A stretch of 64,000 bases of DNA from positions 1,612,224 to 1,676,223 of the forward strand of contig SCFE01000080.1 in NCBI GenBank assembly GCA_004352715.1. The letters run 5' to 3'. Shown here one piece after another: positions 1-12,207 of the stretch. Position 1 is the stretch's first letter, and each line of letters begins with the position of its first letter. Source of the DNA: Hofstenia miamia. Its lineage: Eukaryota; Xenacoelomorpha; Acoela. The notes below the pieces were generated by a model, which was not told where the DNA came from, made no database searches, and saw nothing but the letters and a program-made list of their open reading frames with translations. The position numbers were made by a program, and so were the translations under genes.

Positions 1-1690
1 TATTTGTAAAATTGTTCTCTTTTCATTATAGCTCTTAACTCAAACAAAGTTTCATAATGCGCCCACTGTGGTTGCACTACTATAAACATTTATTTCATGC
101 TTTGTAAATGAAAATGGTACTAATACCATTTTGTTAATGCTTCTGTAGTTTTACTCAGGTACAATTAATCCAATCGAATTAACTATTGTAATAATTACTG
201 TTTTAGTTATCAAACCGAACGCAATCACTACTAAACAATTCCAGAAAACCACAACGAACACCATAGAAGTTGTTTTAGTAAAATTTTATCAAAAGAAAAC
301 TGTAATTTCGATTATAAGAAAAGCTCAAAACAGACTTGATAAAAAGTGTTAAAATTCGAATTTTGTATCAAATATCTATGTAAATATTAGCACTTCAACT
401 GAATTGCTTCCTTACTTAACCGGTTTTTAAAGAGTTTTAACCAGATCTATAAAAATTACCGCTTATTTCGTTACACACATCTACGCATTTATATATTCAT
501 ATTTAAGCTAAAAAGAAAAATGTATTCTATTCCGATTAGTCAAAATCAAATTGCTCTAGTCTTATGTATTAACATCAAATTGTTCTATATATTTTTTCTT
601 CACCCCGATTTGCTATTGAATATTTTGTTCTGACCCGACCTGTTTACAACTATGATACAAAATTCCTGGAAATAGTTGAACCTTATTTTGGCTTCTTTAG
701 ACAGGTTGTTTTGAGTAATAGTTTATCATGATCATGACTAAAAGTTTTGATTGCACAGAATTCACCAAATACTAACAACACTTAAGGGAAATTTTTTAGA
801 ATTGCAGAAACTTATATACATCAAAGCTTGCATATTAAATTCGATTCATTATCGATTAAATATTGTCTTTCAAGGTTTTCACAAATATAAATTTATTTAG
901 TAAACATTTTATATTTTTTAAATACTTTGAAAATGTGAAACAGCTGAGGTAAATTCATTTACATTTATATAATACAAATAGCAAGTTCCTTAAAAGAATT
1001 TTGTTGGGCTAAAAATGACTGGAGTGATTAGTACAATATCCAGGCGTTTGCATAAGGCAAAACACAAGTGTTTAAAATATTATCAGGTCACTACGAGATG
1101 AATTTAAGTCTCACCAATTTCCCTGCAGGACTCATTTGAAAAAACTAAATGAGTTGAAACCTGTCAAATTTTGTTAATGACTGCTGAATAATGACAACGA
1201 TAGGCGGAAATGTGTGAGGGGCATGGGATTGTTGTAACCAGTTTTCTAACATACATGAAGCAGGTGCCAACGCACACTGTTCATCGTGAAGCTTCTAACA
1301 TTTAATCACTAGGTTGACAACGTCCACAATGGCGGCAGACTACGTGAGATACAGGTGCAGACAATGCTTGCAACCACCAGCAGAGTTGTTACCAATTGCA
1401 ATCAAAATTTCATCTCAATTTCAGTGCATTAAGGATACCTCTATGTAGCTGCAGCTAAGAAAAATTTAGGGAAAATATATCTTATACATTAAAATTAGGA
1501 CTTTCTTAAAATACTCATTTAGTATTTTACTAGTTCTAAGGATTTACTAAATATAAAATCTTCTTCCCATTAAAAGTTTAACTCTTTTATATACTATTAT
1601 TTACAAATATTACGAGAATAAAACTTTGGGTCTAATATTTTTAGACACATCAAATAAGCATATTTGTATGTAGATGGATTTCTTAAACCC
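1..1690. other. AT-rich DNA, nothing recognised
   Basis: I see no reading frame, RNA gene or repeat structure that I can support here. A short GACCCGACC-like cluster near 630-640 belongs to the dispersed GACCC motif set described in the findings. Confidence 0.5.
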
Positions 1691-1776
1691 ATATATATAT
1701 ATATTATATATATATATATAGCACAAGTAAATTCTTAATTACTTAAAAGTGTACTTTACTTATGCGTCATCCTGTA

Positions 1777-1838
<62 letters not shown>
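1691..1838. repeat. (TA)n microsatellites in two blocks
   Basis: TA dinucleotide runs occupy about 1691-1720 and 1775-1838. Each is followed by the same short sequence (a TATATAGCACAAG-like string at about 1715 and 1833), so the two blocks look like a local direct duplication with TA expansion. Confidence 0.8.
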
Positions 1839-3432
1839 GCACAAGAAAATTTAATAATACAAAATCTCGGTTATTTGTGATAGCTTTATGATATTTAATA
1901 TGGTATCCAAAAAACAAGATAAAAGTACATGGGTTGCTGTTTTTTGGAATTTGGTTTCAAAAATATCAAGTATCACTCAAAGAGTAAAAAAGAGAATGTT
2001 TTAATTACAATTTATTTAAATTTACTTGATCCATTGTATGTAGGCTCAACTGGAGTTTTTTTATCTCATTGTTCACAAAAAGAGCGCAAAAATCAGCAGC
2101 TAGTTGTAGCAATACATTAACATATACTGAATTAATCATAGTATAAGTAACTGTATTCCTCTAAATTTACAAGAATTTGTTGGTTGACAAGGCTTTTCTT
2201 TTAGCGGTCTACCTTAGTATAGAATGTAAAAATTTCCTCAAATGTGGAAAGGATAGAAAAAATTTTGACATGCTATATTTTACGTAGTGCAATCAGGTCC
2301 TTATCCCGCGATAAGGATGCTTGTTAAACACCGGCCACATCCACGTAGGTTTTGAAATTTGGATACAGTAATGACATTAAATTTAAATTCAAAATTGAAT
2401 TACTAGAGGCAATAAAATGCGAATGAACAATTAAGCAATGCCCCTAAATAAACTATTCTAAGCGGTTACCTTGTAAAATTCAACATTTGAGGCATTCTCC
2501 GCTAATGGAATAACTTGCTTTCAAAAAAAAACTGCTGGATTTTTCAAGGATTTTAACTTCCAGATCTAGAAATTATATGAATTTTTCAAAGGCTCCTGAT
2601 ATATATTTGATATTTACTTATTTGAATTTCAATTATTTACAGTAATTCTCAAAGAATTTGTATCTTACGTCTCTATTTAAGTACTGATGTCGGGAAATCA
2701 ACCCAAACTCCTATATAGCCTGTTATAGCTCTGGCTTTATTTTATTTGATGTCATGTATTTATCGTAATAATTCACCATGAAATGACGATTTTCACTAAG
2801 TATGTGAATGACTATCCTCCTTCCTCAATTTCTTGAAGTAAGTTTAATACTATTTCATTAAGCAACTAAAATCACCTGCTTGTTTTATACAGAGAAGGGA
2901 AGTTAAAAGATTCTCTTCCCACAATCAGTAACACAGTATGCCAATTTGGAATGATTGCACTAATATAATTTTTCACCTTAACATGTATGATTTGTTCTTA
3001 CCCGACATTATATAAACTAAGCTCCAAAAATAATTTCTTCTCTTCTTAGCCACACTGCATTAATAAAATTTAATAACAAATATACAAGAAGTTGAATTAA
3101 CTTCTTTCTTCAATATTATGTGTGTAGGTATGTTCTCAATATTTTAACTTAAAATAATTTTCTGTAGCATAGGTTCTATAGTGTACCAAACAAGGGTATT
3201 CAAAACTGTATTGCAAAGGTAGGCAAGTAGTAAGGTTCTTAAGAGGGGCGCCCGATTTTGCATTTATATACAAGCCTTTTTCACAAAACAATCTCAATAT
3301 ATGATTATGTTATATATTTTAAATTCACTTGTTATTGTGAGTGCATGCTTAGCTACAAATTTACAGCAAGATGATCTACAATTTTCTGGAGGCAGAGAAC
3401 ACCATATCGTGGAAGTTATTGAAGCACATTTG
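1839..3432. other. AT-rich DNA with one small hairpin
   Basis: I see no supportable gene. A perfect 8-bp stem (TCCTTATC / GATAAGGA) with a four-base CCGC loop sits at 2298-2317. The open frames at 1929-2120 and 3301-3534 have no family features, and the second runs into a MITE. Confidence 0.4.
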
Positions 3433-3675
3433 CAGGGGCGTACCCAGCATTTTCTGACGAGGGGACATGATTGTTATTCACTAATGCGGGGAAGGGGGAG
3501 CCCCGCGAAAATTTTTAAAATATTGAAAAAATAGGACCCTAAAAAATGCATTTCACGATCCTAGATTTTAAATTTTTCAATATTTTACGAAAAAATTTTT
3601 GATTTATCCAGTTAAAATTAAATTTGGAAACCTGACGGGGGGCATTCCACCATGTCCCCCCTGGGTACGCCACTG
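3433..3675. mobile_element. hAT-type MITE with TIRs and 8-bp target-site duplication
   Basis: The 243-bp element begins CAGGGGCGTACCCAG and ends with the inverted form of CAGTGGCGTACCCAG, so the 15-bp ends match at 14 positions. A GGGGACATG-type string follows just inside both ends. The flanking 8 bases are CACATTTG (3425-3432) and CAAATTTG (3676-3683), a 7/8 match. An 8-bp duplication with CAG...CTG ends is the hallmark of hAT superfamily insertions. There is no transposase, so it is non-autonomous. The interior is AT-rich and contains a frame that is only the MITE read through. Confidence 0.85.
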
Positions 3676-4522
3676 CAAATTTGATGTGATTATTTGTAAC
3701 TTTGCTTTCACACGATTTATGGAAACCTCGTATTCATATTTATGATGATTTTTTGCATTATACATGTATACATGAACTTCTAATGTTTCCATAAAAATGA
3801 ATATTCACATTGATAGGTTTTAGAATTATGCATAACTTGCTAGTTTTTGTTACATTGGTATACATATTGATGGATGCACAAATATTCTTATATCAAATTT
3901 TGGCATGAAGTTTGAGAAGGCTGGATATACAAAATAGATGTACAATCACACCTATCCTTACAAAAATGAACAACAAATGCAAACTTTAATTCTTCTTGAA
4001 CGTCTGAAACAAAGTTCAGCAGTTCTGCTGTATTATTTCCATTGAGGAGATAAATATAAATGTTTAATGAAATTATATAATAAGCGTTATTAATTTGTAA
4101 ATGCAACTAGATAAGAAAGTGCAATATGTTTCAATTTGAGTCTTAATATGAAGTGAAAATTTGTTTCGTTAGATGGCTACAACATTTACAAAATGATGTT
4201 CTACGTTTCTCCATATAAGTTTTACATAGCTGCATCAAATCAAAAATGCCTAAAATTGGAAGTATCTGCAGAATTAACTGTAAACACAATCTACATCCCA
4301 TACTATTTATTGAAATTAGATACAATAGATTGAGGTAAAATATAATTGAATAATACAAAGATATGAAAGTATCTTTATAGAGCTGAGCGACACATTTCCC
4401 CTTAACTCGACGTATTGCGGTAGAAAACGTTGTAAACATATTAAGGTACATCTTTTAAATTTCTTATAAAACACATTTTAAAACGTTGTTGAATGTCATC
4501 TAGTGACCACCAATGATATTTA

Positions 4523-4642
4523 AAACGTCTTCTAAATGTCTTCTAGACGTCTTCTAAACGTTTTCTAAACCATTATTAAATGTTTTCTATGTCATTTCTA
4601 AACTATTTCTGTCAATTTCTAAGAGTTTTCTAAACCATTCCT
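4523..4642. repeat. Degenerate 11-bp minisatellite, about 11 units
   Basis: Successive units read AAACGTCTTCT, AAATGTCTTCT, AGACGTCTTCT, AAACGTTTTCT, AAACCATTATT, AAATGTTTTCT, ATGTCATTTCT, AAACTATTTCT, a 10-base GTCAATTTCT, AAGAGTTTTCT and AAACCATTCCT. The phase holds for about 120 bp despite divergence. Weaker traces of the same rhythm extend upstream to about 4480. Confidence 0.85.
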
Positions 4643-5460
4643 AAATGGACTTTCTTTAGATATTAAATATTTGAATATGGAAGTTGTTATAAGAAAAAAT
4701 TAATGCAAAAATTCAGCACTAATTTACTTAAAATAATATTATTCAATTTAAATTTATAATGCACAAATTTATTAGCACATTTTTGAACAATATTAACTAG
4801 GAACTTTTTTGTAAGTACAATTATGTTATAATTATAATATTATGATTTTCACTGTTTTAATGAAATGTCATTGTTAACATCTTTGTGTTTGCCATTGATA
4901 ATATCTGCTCCTACTAATTACCTGAATTTACCATTATCTATGTTGTGTAATGCAGTTTTGTCTGTTGATAGGGGTGAATAAAATATTATAGCTTAGTGCT
5001 CATGGGTAGCCAGTTGGTTGAGGGTCATGAACCTCATCACCATAAGCAGTTCTTGGCCAAATTGATTTAGTGTAAGTACATGGATAGTGGAGTAGACAAG
5101 AAAATGACTTTGCCAAGTTCATCTAATATGTACAATAAACTGGTAAGCATTTTATTAAAGCACTTCCAATTAGTTTAGGGAATTTATTATTTAGTATTAT
5201 TACGTGCAAGTTGAACAAACTTATTTTGGCAATTACTGAGATAGAAAATATTTAACAGAGTAAGCACCAGTTAAAGATGATGTCATCTCCTCAGTAGCTA
5301 GAAGTGATCAAAGAGGAATAGGAACTGCTTTTAGGCCGGCCAGAGAAAGTGGGACTCTACTACCTAAATAGAGTATTATTAGTTATATTAAATTCTGAGA
5401 GGTTGCAGTATTATATTTATTTAAATGTAGGGATTAGTAAATTATGCAGGAAAGATTGAG
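4643..5460. other. AT-rich DNA, nothing recognised
   Basis: I see no supported gene, RNA or repeat in this stretch. Confidence 0.4.
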
Positions 5461-5468
5461 TTAGACGA

Positions 5469-6136
5469 ATGACCCAGATAAGGCATAGGGCTAATCAGAC
5501 CTTTTCTGATTTACTGATTTTATATGGGGACCCTGACCTCATATGCAACACCACCACATGGTTCTCTAAGCTCCCTTATACATTTTTTCGCACTTTCAGC
5601 TTAAGGAGCCCCTTGGAACCATTAGAAAGCGTTCAGACTGCCCTACACATGCCTTACCATCTATATTATTCAATACCTATGTGTTGCCTTAAGCCACATA
5701 ATACCCCTTTTGGTGATGAACCAACTTCTCCCCACTTTGACGCCCCCATTGGCCTCCACTACCTGTTTTACAGGAGCACCTCAGTGTGGTGCTACCACGT
5801 CATTTAATTTAACCTCTAGTTTTGCCATTTGGCACTCCCATTTTTGTCAAAACCTCCATGGACCTACTAGAACTCATCCAGAACATAGAAGAGTTTTGTG
5901 AGCATGAGTTCAGACTGCTGCGAAATGTTCTCAACCTTGAACAAGAAGCACAGCATAAAGAATCCACTTACCAGTTAGATACACAAGTGTTGCAGAACCT
6001 CTCAGTACTGAGTGGTTCAGGGGTTGCACCTCTGCGACCCGGCAATATTAAATTTCCACTCACAATTTTTGAAATTGCAATCATTCTTTGCTTTCAAATT
6101 TTTCACAAAATCAATTTATTTAATTGGAATTTTTAA
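5469..6136 (+). pseudogene. Unrecognised coding relic (Pro/Ser-rich then helical)
   Basis: Three overlapping frames open one after another on the plus strand. The part from 5822 begins with a proline-containing segment and continues into a helix-prone, Glu/Leu-rich stretch (LLELIQNIEEFCEHEF). Base composition is less AT-rich than the flanks. The pattern of a Pro/Ser-rich segment followed by charged helix resembles retroelement Gag-like proteins with frameshifts, but I do not recognise a family. It could also be an old exon-like fragment or chance. Confidence 0.25.
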
Positions 6137-6458
6137 CAGTAGTCTTAACATCTCAATGTCACGCTAACAATGCTACAGTTTGGACATCCAATTGTACATT
6201 AATAATGATGAAGTTTTTGTAATCAGTTACTAGAAAAAAATATTTATAACCAATCAAGATTCATTGTTTAATAGTGAAACCTTCATTAAGTCCTCAGCCA
6301 CACTGCTTTGCAAGCAGAAAAGTGGCTGCAGAATGGACTATAATTAGCAAAGTATCTTCAAACATTATTCTAAAAATTCCAATCATTTTATTCGTTAAAT
6401 TAATATCACCAACATAATATGTGCAGTAGTATCTAGTAATAAACTGTTTGTTAAACTG

Positions 6459-6459
<1 letters not shown>

Positions 6460-6530
<71 letters not shown>
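6460..6530. repeat. (ATC)n trinucleotide microsatellite
   Basis: About 24 uninterrupted ATC/TCA units. Read on the minus strand they give a poly-methionine frame, which is an artefact of the repeat. Confidence 0.97.
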
Positions 6531-6639
6531 GACATTTTATTCTTCTTCAATTCCTTTGATTAATATCCCATTGCATTGAATGTCTGATGATTGCCATTAA
6601 GTCCATTTTTACTGTGTGAAAATTTTTGTTGTTATGGAA

Positions 6640-7060
6640 TCATAGACACCAAGGAATCCGCACACCTCAACTGACAATTTCCTCTGAGTTGTTCTAACTA
6701 AACTAGGAGTCTCTGACAAGAAATCTGAACAGGAGGAATTAGATGAATTTCTGCATAATACTGATACTGATGAAAGAACAATCTTTCAGAAATGAGCTTT
6801 TCTTGAATTTTTAAAAAAATTTGAAACAACAATGGACGAAAAATTAACCAAACTAGTGCCGAAAGTGCAATAACCCAAGTTTAAAGACTCTAGTCTAAGA
6901 AAATATGGGGCATACTAACAGTACCTTTTCAAAAGCAACCCTGCAGAAAACTAGTGCAACAAACCCAGCATTTGACAAGCTGTTTCAGATGTTTGAACTA
7001 GTAATGCAAAATACATTTTTGCAAACCCAACCATCCAATTTTTTTCTGAGTTACTGATTC
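6640..7060 (+). pseudogene. Possible decayed coding relic, unrecognised
   Basis: Plus-strand frames interrupted by stops read as charged, helix-prone peptide, for example EQEELDEFLHNTDTDE and LEFLKKFETTMDEKLTKL. This amino-acid texture differs from the AT-driven noise around it. The family is not recognised. Its place just upstream of the 7976-14575 composite suggests another retroelement piece. Confidence 0.2.
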
Positions 7061-7975
7061 TGCATTATTGTGTTATTTAGGCAAATAAGTAAACTACATT
7101 AGAATCATTTTCAAATATTAATTTTTTTTAAAATTCAGTTACAGCTGTTATGATTACTATGATTATTGAATCATTTTTTATTTTAAAATAGTAATTTTCA
7201 TTATTATAATTCATTGATTTCTAAGATAATTAACGAGTCTTTCTTGGTCCACTATTGCTGCCATTATTGGCCATCAGTGACGTTTTGACAATTATCTTAA
7301 TTTGTTGAAATAGACATGCAATATTTAGCATAGTTTTCAAAATTTTCATTTGAAACCATTCTTCTAAAAAAATATCTAGCATCACCATAGTAGTAATTTT
7401 GCCAAAACTCATATTTATTAGAGCAAAAATTTCGAACTATTTTTATAAAATAAAAAAAATTGAAAACAAAACATCAACAAAATATGTGGGTGAATAAAAC
7501 ACAAGTTGCCTCAAAATCTAAACTGGGCCAAAGTAGTCAAAAAATGCACTGAAATTTATAAATAACAGACTATTAAGTCATATGCATTTTGCAGTTTTGC
7601 ATTAGTATTGTTTACTCTTAGAAATTTCAACTTACAATTTGAAGTTGCAGCATTTGTATATTATTTGTAGAATCTATCATGCCAACTTTTGGTGTAGCAA
7701 AAAGAAAAATTAGAGTAAAAGTTTGTGGTAAGCCTAATAAAAAGGGCCAAATTTGCATCAATTTAAATGGGCCTCACCTAAAGTTTCTTGGGCCAGGCCT
7801 GGTTTGGACCTACATTTTGATACATTGGCATTGATATATGGAAAGTGCTCATACCTCCTCACCAGTCTCTGCAACTTCAAGTAATTTTGCTCATTCTTTC
7901 ATTTAGGTTCTTCTTCCCTTTCACATTATAATAATAAAATGTATTTGAGTTAGGAGTGTCCAGTGGTGGTTGCCA
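7061..7975. other. AT-rich DNA, nothing recognised
   Basis: I see no supported feature. A small GC-richer patch with GGGCC strings lies near 7740-7800. Confidence 0.4.
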
Positions 7976-8651
7976 TGTGGCATCAGCATGGAAATCTACA
8001 TAGATAAAACACCAGGATTTGCTGATGTCTCAAAAATTGACAGCCTGACTCCAGAGCCAAACAAGCCTATTCCTAGTAAAAGTTAAAGGTAGCTGGGAGA
8101 TCAGGTAAAGGAAGAGTGCATGGCTGCACCCGGCCAACATGAAGCATATAACCATATCAGAAAGAGTCATTTTAGACGGAGCCCAAATTTAAATGAAGAG
8201 AGAGAGAAGCCCTAAAAGTTCTTGGGTGCAAAGTGTGCCCTACATGCAATTTAGGTGCTGCAATAAAATATAAAACAACAAATGACAAGTAGTTCTGTAA
8301 AGCCCAATTCCTAAACCTGCCAAAGTGCCATAGTGATGAACTTGTAAAGCAATTAGATAATTTAGAAAAGCATTTTAAATAGAATAGATACAAAACAAGA
8401 AATAAGGATTGAGTAAAATCTATTGAAAGTTCTCTAACAAAAGTAGATTATTTAAAGAGAAAAACAGGTAATGTATAAACAAAACGTAGCACTAAAGCAT
8501 ACCATAAATATTAGCAGGTGCCTTGTGACCTTTTGCACAGTAATAACTAAAATCAGAAATACTGTGTGCAGAAATTTTAAACATTCAAAATAAACAGATT
8601 GTCTAACTACTAACACGTCATTCAAGGCATTTACAAATTCATTTAAATAGT
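7976..8651 (+). repeat. Left arm of a large inverted repeat
   Basis: This arm is the inverted counterpart of 13831-14575. Both start at TGTGGCATCAGC (7976; inverted at 14575) and stay alignable, I estimate at roughly 80-85 per cent identity, with a few indels, up to a TTTAAATAG string at the inner edge. Reading outside-in, both arms carry the same decayed protein frame: this arm gives CGISMEIYIDKTPGFADVS and LNLPKCHSDELVK, the other CGISMEICIDKTPGFADVS and LNLPKFHSDEIVK. Each copy is therefore the remnant of a protein-coding repeat that I do not recognise. Confidence 0.85.
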
Positions 8652-8952
8652 GTACAATTTAGTATTCAATAATTTTGAATTATTAATTACAAAATGTTTG
8701 TAACTGCAGAGGGTGATGCCACATTTCATGGACTTTTCTTTTAATGATGTTGTCCTTTTTTTCTTGCATTACTGTATTTTTAACTGGTAACCTTTCATTG
8801 TCTGTATTGATCCAAGATATTTTGCTGGGACCTCTTCCCCTTCAATTCTTCAATGTAATTTTATCTTTCTCTCATTTTTCTCAGCATCATTGTCACTGCT
8901 GTTGACTGTAGTAACTCTTCTTCTTTGGTGATCTCTTCCTATTATTTGCTTA

Positions 8953-10224
8953 TCATTTCTCTATTAATTGAGTGTTTCTCCTTGCATCTTCATTGCTTGT
9001 GATTTCTTCAGCATTTGTGTGAATGAGCATTTCAGGTAATCCACAATTTATCTCTTCATCAGCCTTTTTATTAGTTTGTCCTACATTTTTTATTTTATTA
9101 TTCTCACATAGTCTTTTGTATTTCCTTCCTTTCTTCCTAGCAGCTTCCTTGTTGTTAACCATGGTTGTCTCTTTGTCTGCCTGAGCTTACAGTTTGAGGT
9201 CACCCCACATGTATTTCTTTGTGGCAATGCTAAGTATGTCAATTTCTGTGGAACACATCCCTGTGTTGTTCACTATTTCTATGATGCTTGGTCTCCCCAA
9301 CAGTTGATTTTTATCATTATTCTCATGAAGTACTTTTTATATTTGAGCATTGGATTCTTTGGTGGCAACATCCATTTTATTGTTGAGTCAGCCAGTATCC
9401 AATTTTTCACTTCATAGTTATCAGTGCAATTGCTAATTCATATTTCTTCATTTTCACAATTGTTTTGATCTCTTTCTTCATCATCAGTAGTACAACTTTT
9501 TCATTTGCTGTGATAGCTATTTCTATTATCCATATCAATGTTGGTAGTTGGTAATCCAGATCTATGGTGATTTTTGGGTTGCACATTATTCTCAGAGCTG
9601 GTGTCAATATATCTACCTGTAGATCAATGGTAACTAATTCAGACAGCAAATGTTCCTTCTGTTTTTGTTCTATGATGAACACATTTTCTAGATTCTTTGC
9701 TATGTTTTTGAGGAACACTGGTAGTTTCTGTTTGTTGTTCTGTGCTATTAATAGTAGTTCTACTTTCTGCACCTTTGCCATATATAACATTTCTTCAATC
9801 ATTTTTTCGAGATTTTTGTTGTGAAGTTTGTCAGGTTTATTAAAATGTATTATTAGCAGATTATCCTGGTCTAAGTTGACCTGTTCACACTGCTGGATTA
9901 TTTTTTCTCTGCATGCCAATATCTCTGTATGTTAGCTAGTGTTAGTTGATCATCAAATGTGATGTGCTCTGTGCTTTAAAAATATGGCTGGTTGAGTTTT
10001 TCATTCATTGATTTTGGATACAAAACAGTTGTATTACATGTTGGACAATTCCTTTTATCTATTATGATTGGGATCCCTGATGCATAATTTTCTTTATCTT
10101 TAGTTGTTACATGTCTCTGTATTACTGACTTTGTTTCCAGGGAGAGATTGTCATAGGATTTGTAGAGTATTTTCCTTTTTGCTATGAAATAGGGATGTAT
10201 TTTTTTGTTTCCTATTTTAATCAT
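8953..10224 (-). pseudogene. Unrecognised retroelement-like polyprotein relic
   Basis: Three minus-strand frames follow one another: 10224 to 9976 (82 aa, with a CPTC motif), 9919 to 9407 (170 aa) and 9162 to 8953 (69 aa, Lys-rich). The middle frame ends EKVVLLMMKKEIKTIVKMKK followed by YELAIALIT. This resembles the C-terminal strand pattern of a dUTPase-like fold (VxLxN, then IKxxxxIAQ), but the catalytic motifs are not visible. The relic lies between the inverted-repeat arms and is opposite in orientation to the adjacent Ty3/gypsy pol, so at least one inversion or nested insertion has occurred. The assignment is tentative. Confidence 0.35.
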
Positions 10225-10539
10225 TTGACTTTCTCATTCTAGTGATGTGAATAATTGTTGTGACCTCATTTTCAACGAACTTGGAATTATTTGTTGAATT
10301 GAGAATTGTTGTGCTGACATTGTGGAGAAAGAGCTTGTTGTAGGTTGTTCTGATAGTATTTTGGTTTGGGAGTCATCACTAACCATTTCTATACCTGGAT
10401 CTAGTAATTAACCACAGATATCTTGTGACTTAGTACCTCTGACTGGTAGTTGTCAATTAGGGATTCTTTTTTTAACTACTAACTCTTTACCTGGTAGTTG
10501 GCATCAAGCTTGCTGGATTGGTAGTGATGCTGTGCCAGT

Positions 10540-11660
10540 CTGTTGAGTGCCAGAGCACAATAAGGAGGAGTTTAACAAATTCTTTAATAAATTCTGGACA
10601 ATCCCATCATACAACCAAAGGAAAGCCCATACACTGCACCAACAGTGTTTGTCCAACCAAGGAAAGAAAAATGGATTATGCATCAATTTTAGGAAATTTA
10701 ACATCACAAAAAGGACAGATATCCACTACCACAAATAGAAGAGACACTTTAAAAAACAACACAGAACAAATTCTTCATAGTAATAGATGTTTGCAAAACA
10801 TATTGGCAAGGATGGAACACACAGACATAGAAAAGACCACATTTATCATGCCATATGGAGTATACAAATGGGTATCCAGTCTTTATAATGCTCCAGCAAC
10901 ATTCCAGTGCTACATCACTAAAGTGTTAAAAACTGGAAGACAAGATAGATGACAGTGTATTCCTATATATAGATGACATTCTAGTAGCTAGTAAAATGGT
11001 AAGGAAACACCTGGAAAAACTATATTAGACACTCAAAATACTTCACAATGCTGGATTGTATGTAAATAGAAATAAATATCACATCCTAAAATGACAATAG
11101 TATTCTTGGCTAGAGAAATCAAGCAATGTATAATAATGATGAAAGAAGATGCAAGAGAGATGGTAAAAAATATATAGAAACCAGAAAATAGGAAGGATCT
11201 GCAGCAGATCATGGGTTTTTTAAATTATTACAGGACATTTATACCAAAGTTGGCTGAAAAATCCATGAATAAAAAATTTCTGTGATATGGAAATGGCCAA
11301 GAATAGGAGCAACTAGATCTGATTAAAAAAGAATTGGTAAAGACTCTATCACTCAACACCCAAGATTAATTCTTAGCTGTTTATACTTGACTGTGATGTG
11401 AGCAAAGTAGCAATAGGTGCATGTCTGTCACAAATAACAAATGTCATAGAGTAACTAGTTGAATGGTTTAGTAAAAAGCTATGAGAGCCAGAGAAAAACT
11501 GCAGATAATCTAAATTGGAAATATTAGCACTAATCAATAGCATTAAATAGTTCAGACACTTCCAGATTGGAAAAGAATTCTGAGTAAAAGATTGTACATA
11601 TTGACATTGAAACACAGTTTGAAAGACAATGATGGCTACCAACCCTTGTCTTATCTGATA
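10540..11660 (+). mobile_element. Ty3/gypsy-like pol relic (RT and RNase H)
   Basis: Several frames with frameshifts and stops carry Ty3/gypsy landmarks in the right order. KKDRYPLPQIEETL is the block before RT motif A (about 10710-10750). FIMPYGVYKW and NAPATFQCYI follow (about 10850-10910). FLYIDDILVAS is the catalytic YIDD block (about 10960-10990). GFLNYYRTFIPKLAEK is the RT-RNase H connection (about 11215-11260), and LEILALINSIKxFRHFQIGKEF is RNase H-like (about 11515-11580). The YIDD box survives but the frame is broken throughout, so the copy cannot make a working enzyme. No integrase was recognised downstream. Confidence 0.85.
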
Positions 11661-11904
11661 CCACAATCAAACATCACCATCCATATTACAGCTCAGATAC
11701 CCTATGGAAGCACATAATTTGCACACTTAAATATCTTCTTGGACACACTCAAGAAATACATGTGGGGAGCCACTGCTGAGACCAAATTCCCTTTCTCTTA
11801 ATTCCAAGTATGCACCTCTGTGCACTAGTCAACTCATGTGAAGTGAATATGGTTCAACAAAGCAATTTATTGAGCTTGTTGGTCACTACAATGTTCTCTC
11901 ACAC

Positions 11905-12207
11905 ATGGAAATCTTATTCAACCTGGAGTGGCTCAATTATCCTGAGTGTGGGTACAGCAAACTCACCCAAACCCAGCAGCAAGTAACTAAGGGTGGTGAG
12001 ATCATCCTGATCACTGTTTTGAGGCAAACTATGAAGATACCCAAAAAATTCTTCTGCAAGGAAGAGCTCTTATCCTCATCAGCTATTGAGGTATCACCAG
12101 CAACTAAAGCCTTAATCAAAGTTGTCAACCTAGAAAATTTTCTGGGGTCACAGTCTCACCCAAGCTCACACCCACTTGGTCTCTTACCAATAATGAACAA
12201 AACCTAA
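11905..12207 (+). other. Open frame of 100 codons, unrecognised
   Basis: This frame is open but I do not recognise it. It overlaps the start of the better-supported relic in another frame (about 12180 onward), so it may be an upstream frameshifted part of the same protein or chance. Confidence 0.2.

Noticed and set aside
6294-6530. Minus-strand frame beginning with about 24 methionines
   Set aside because: Direct translation of the (ATC)n microsatellite.
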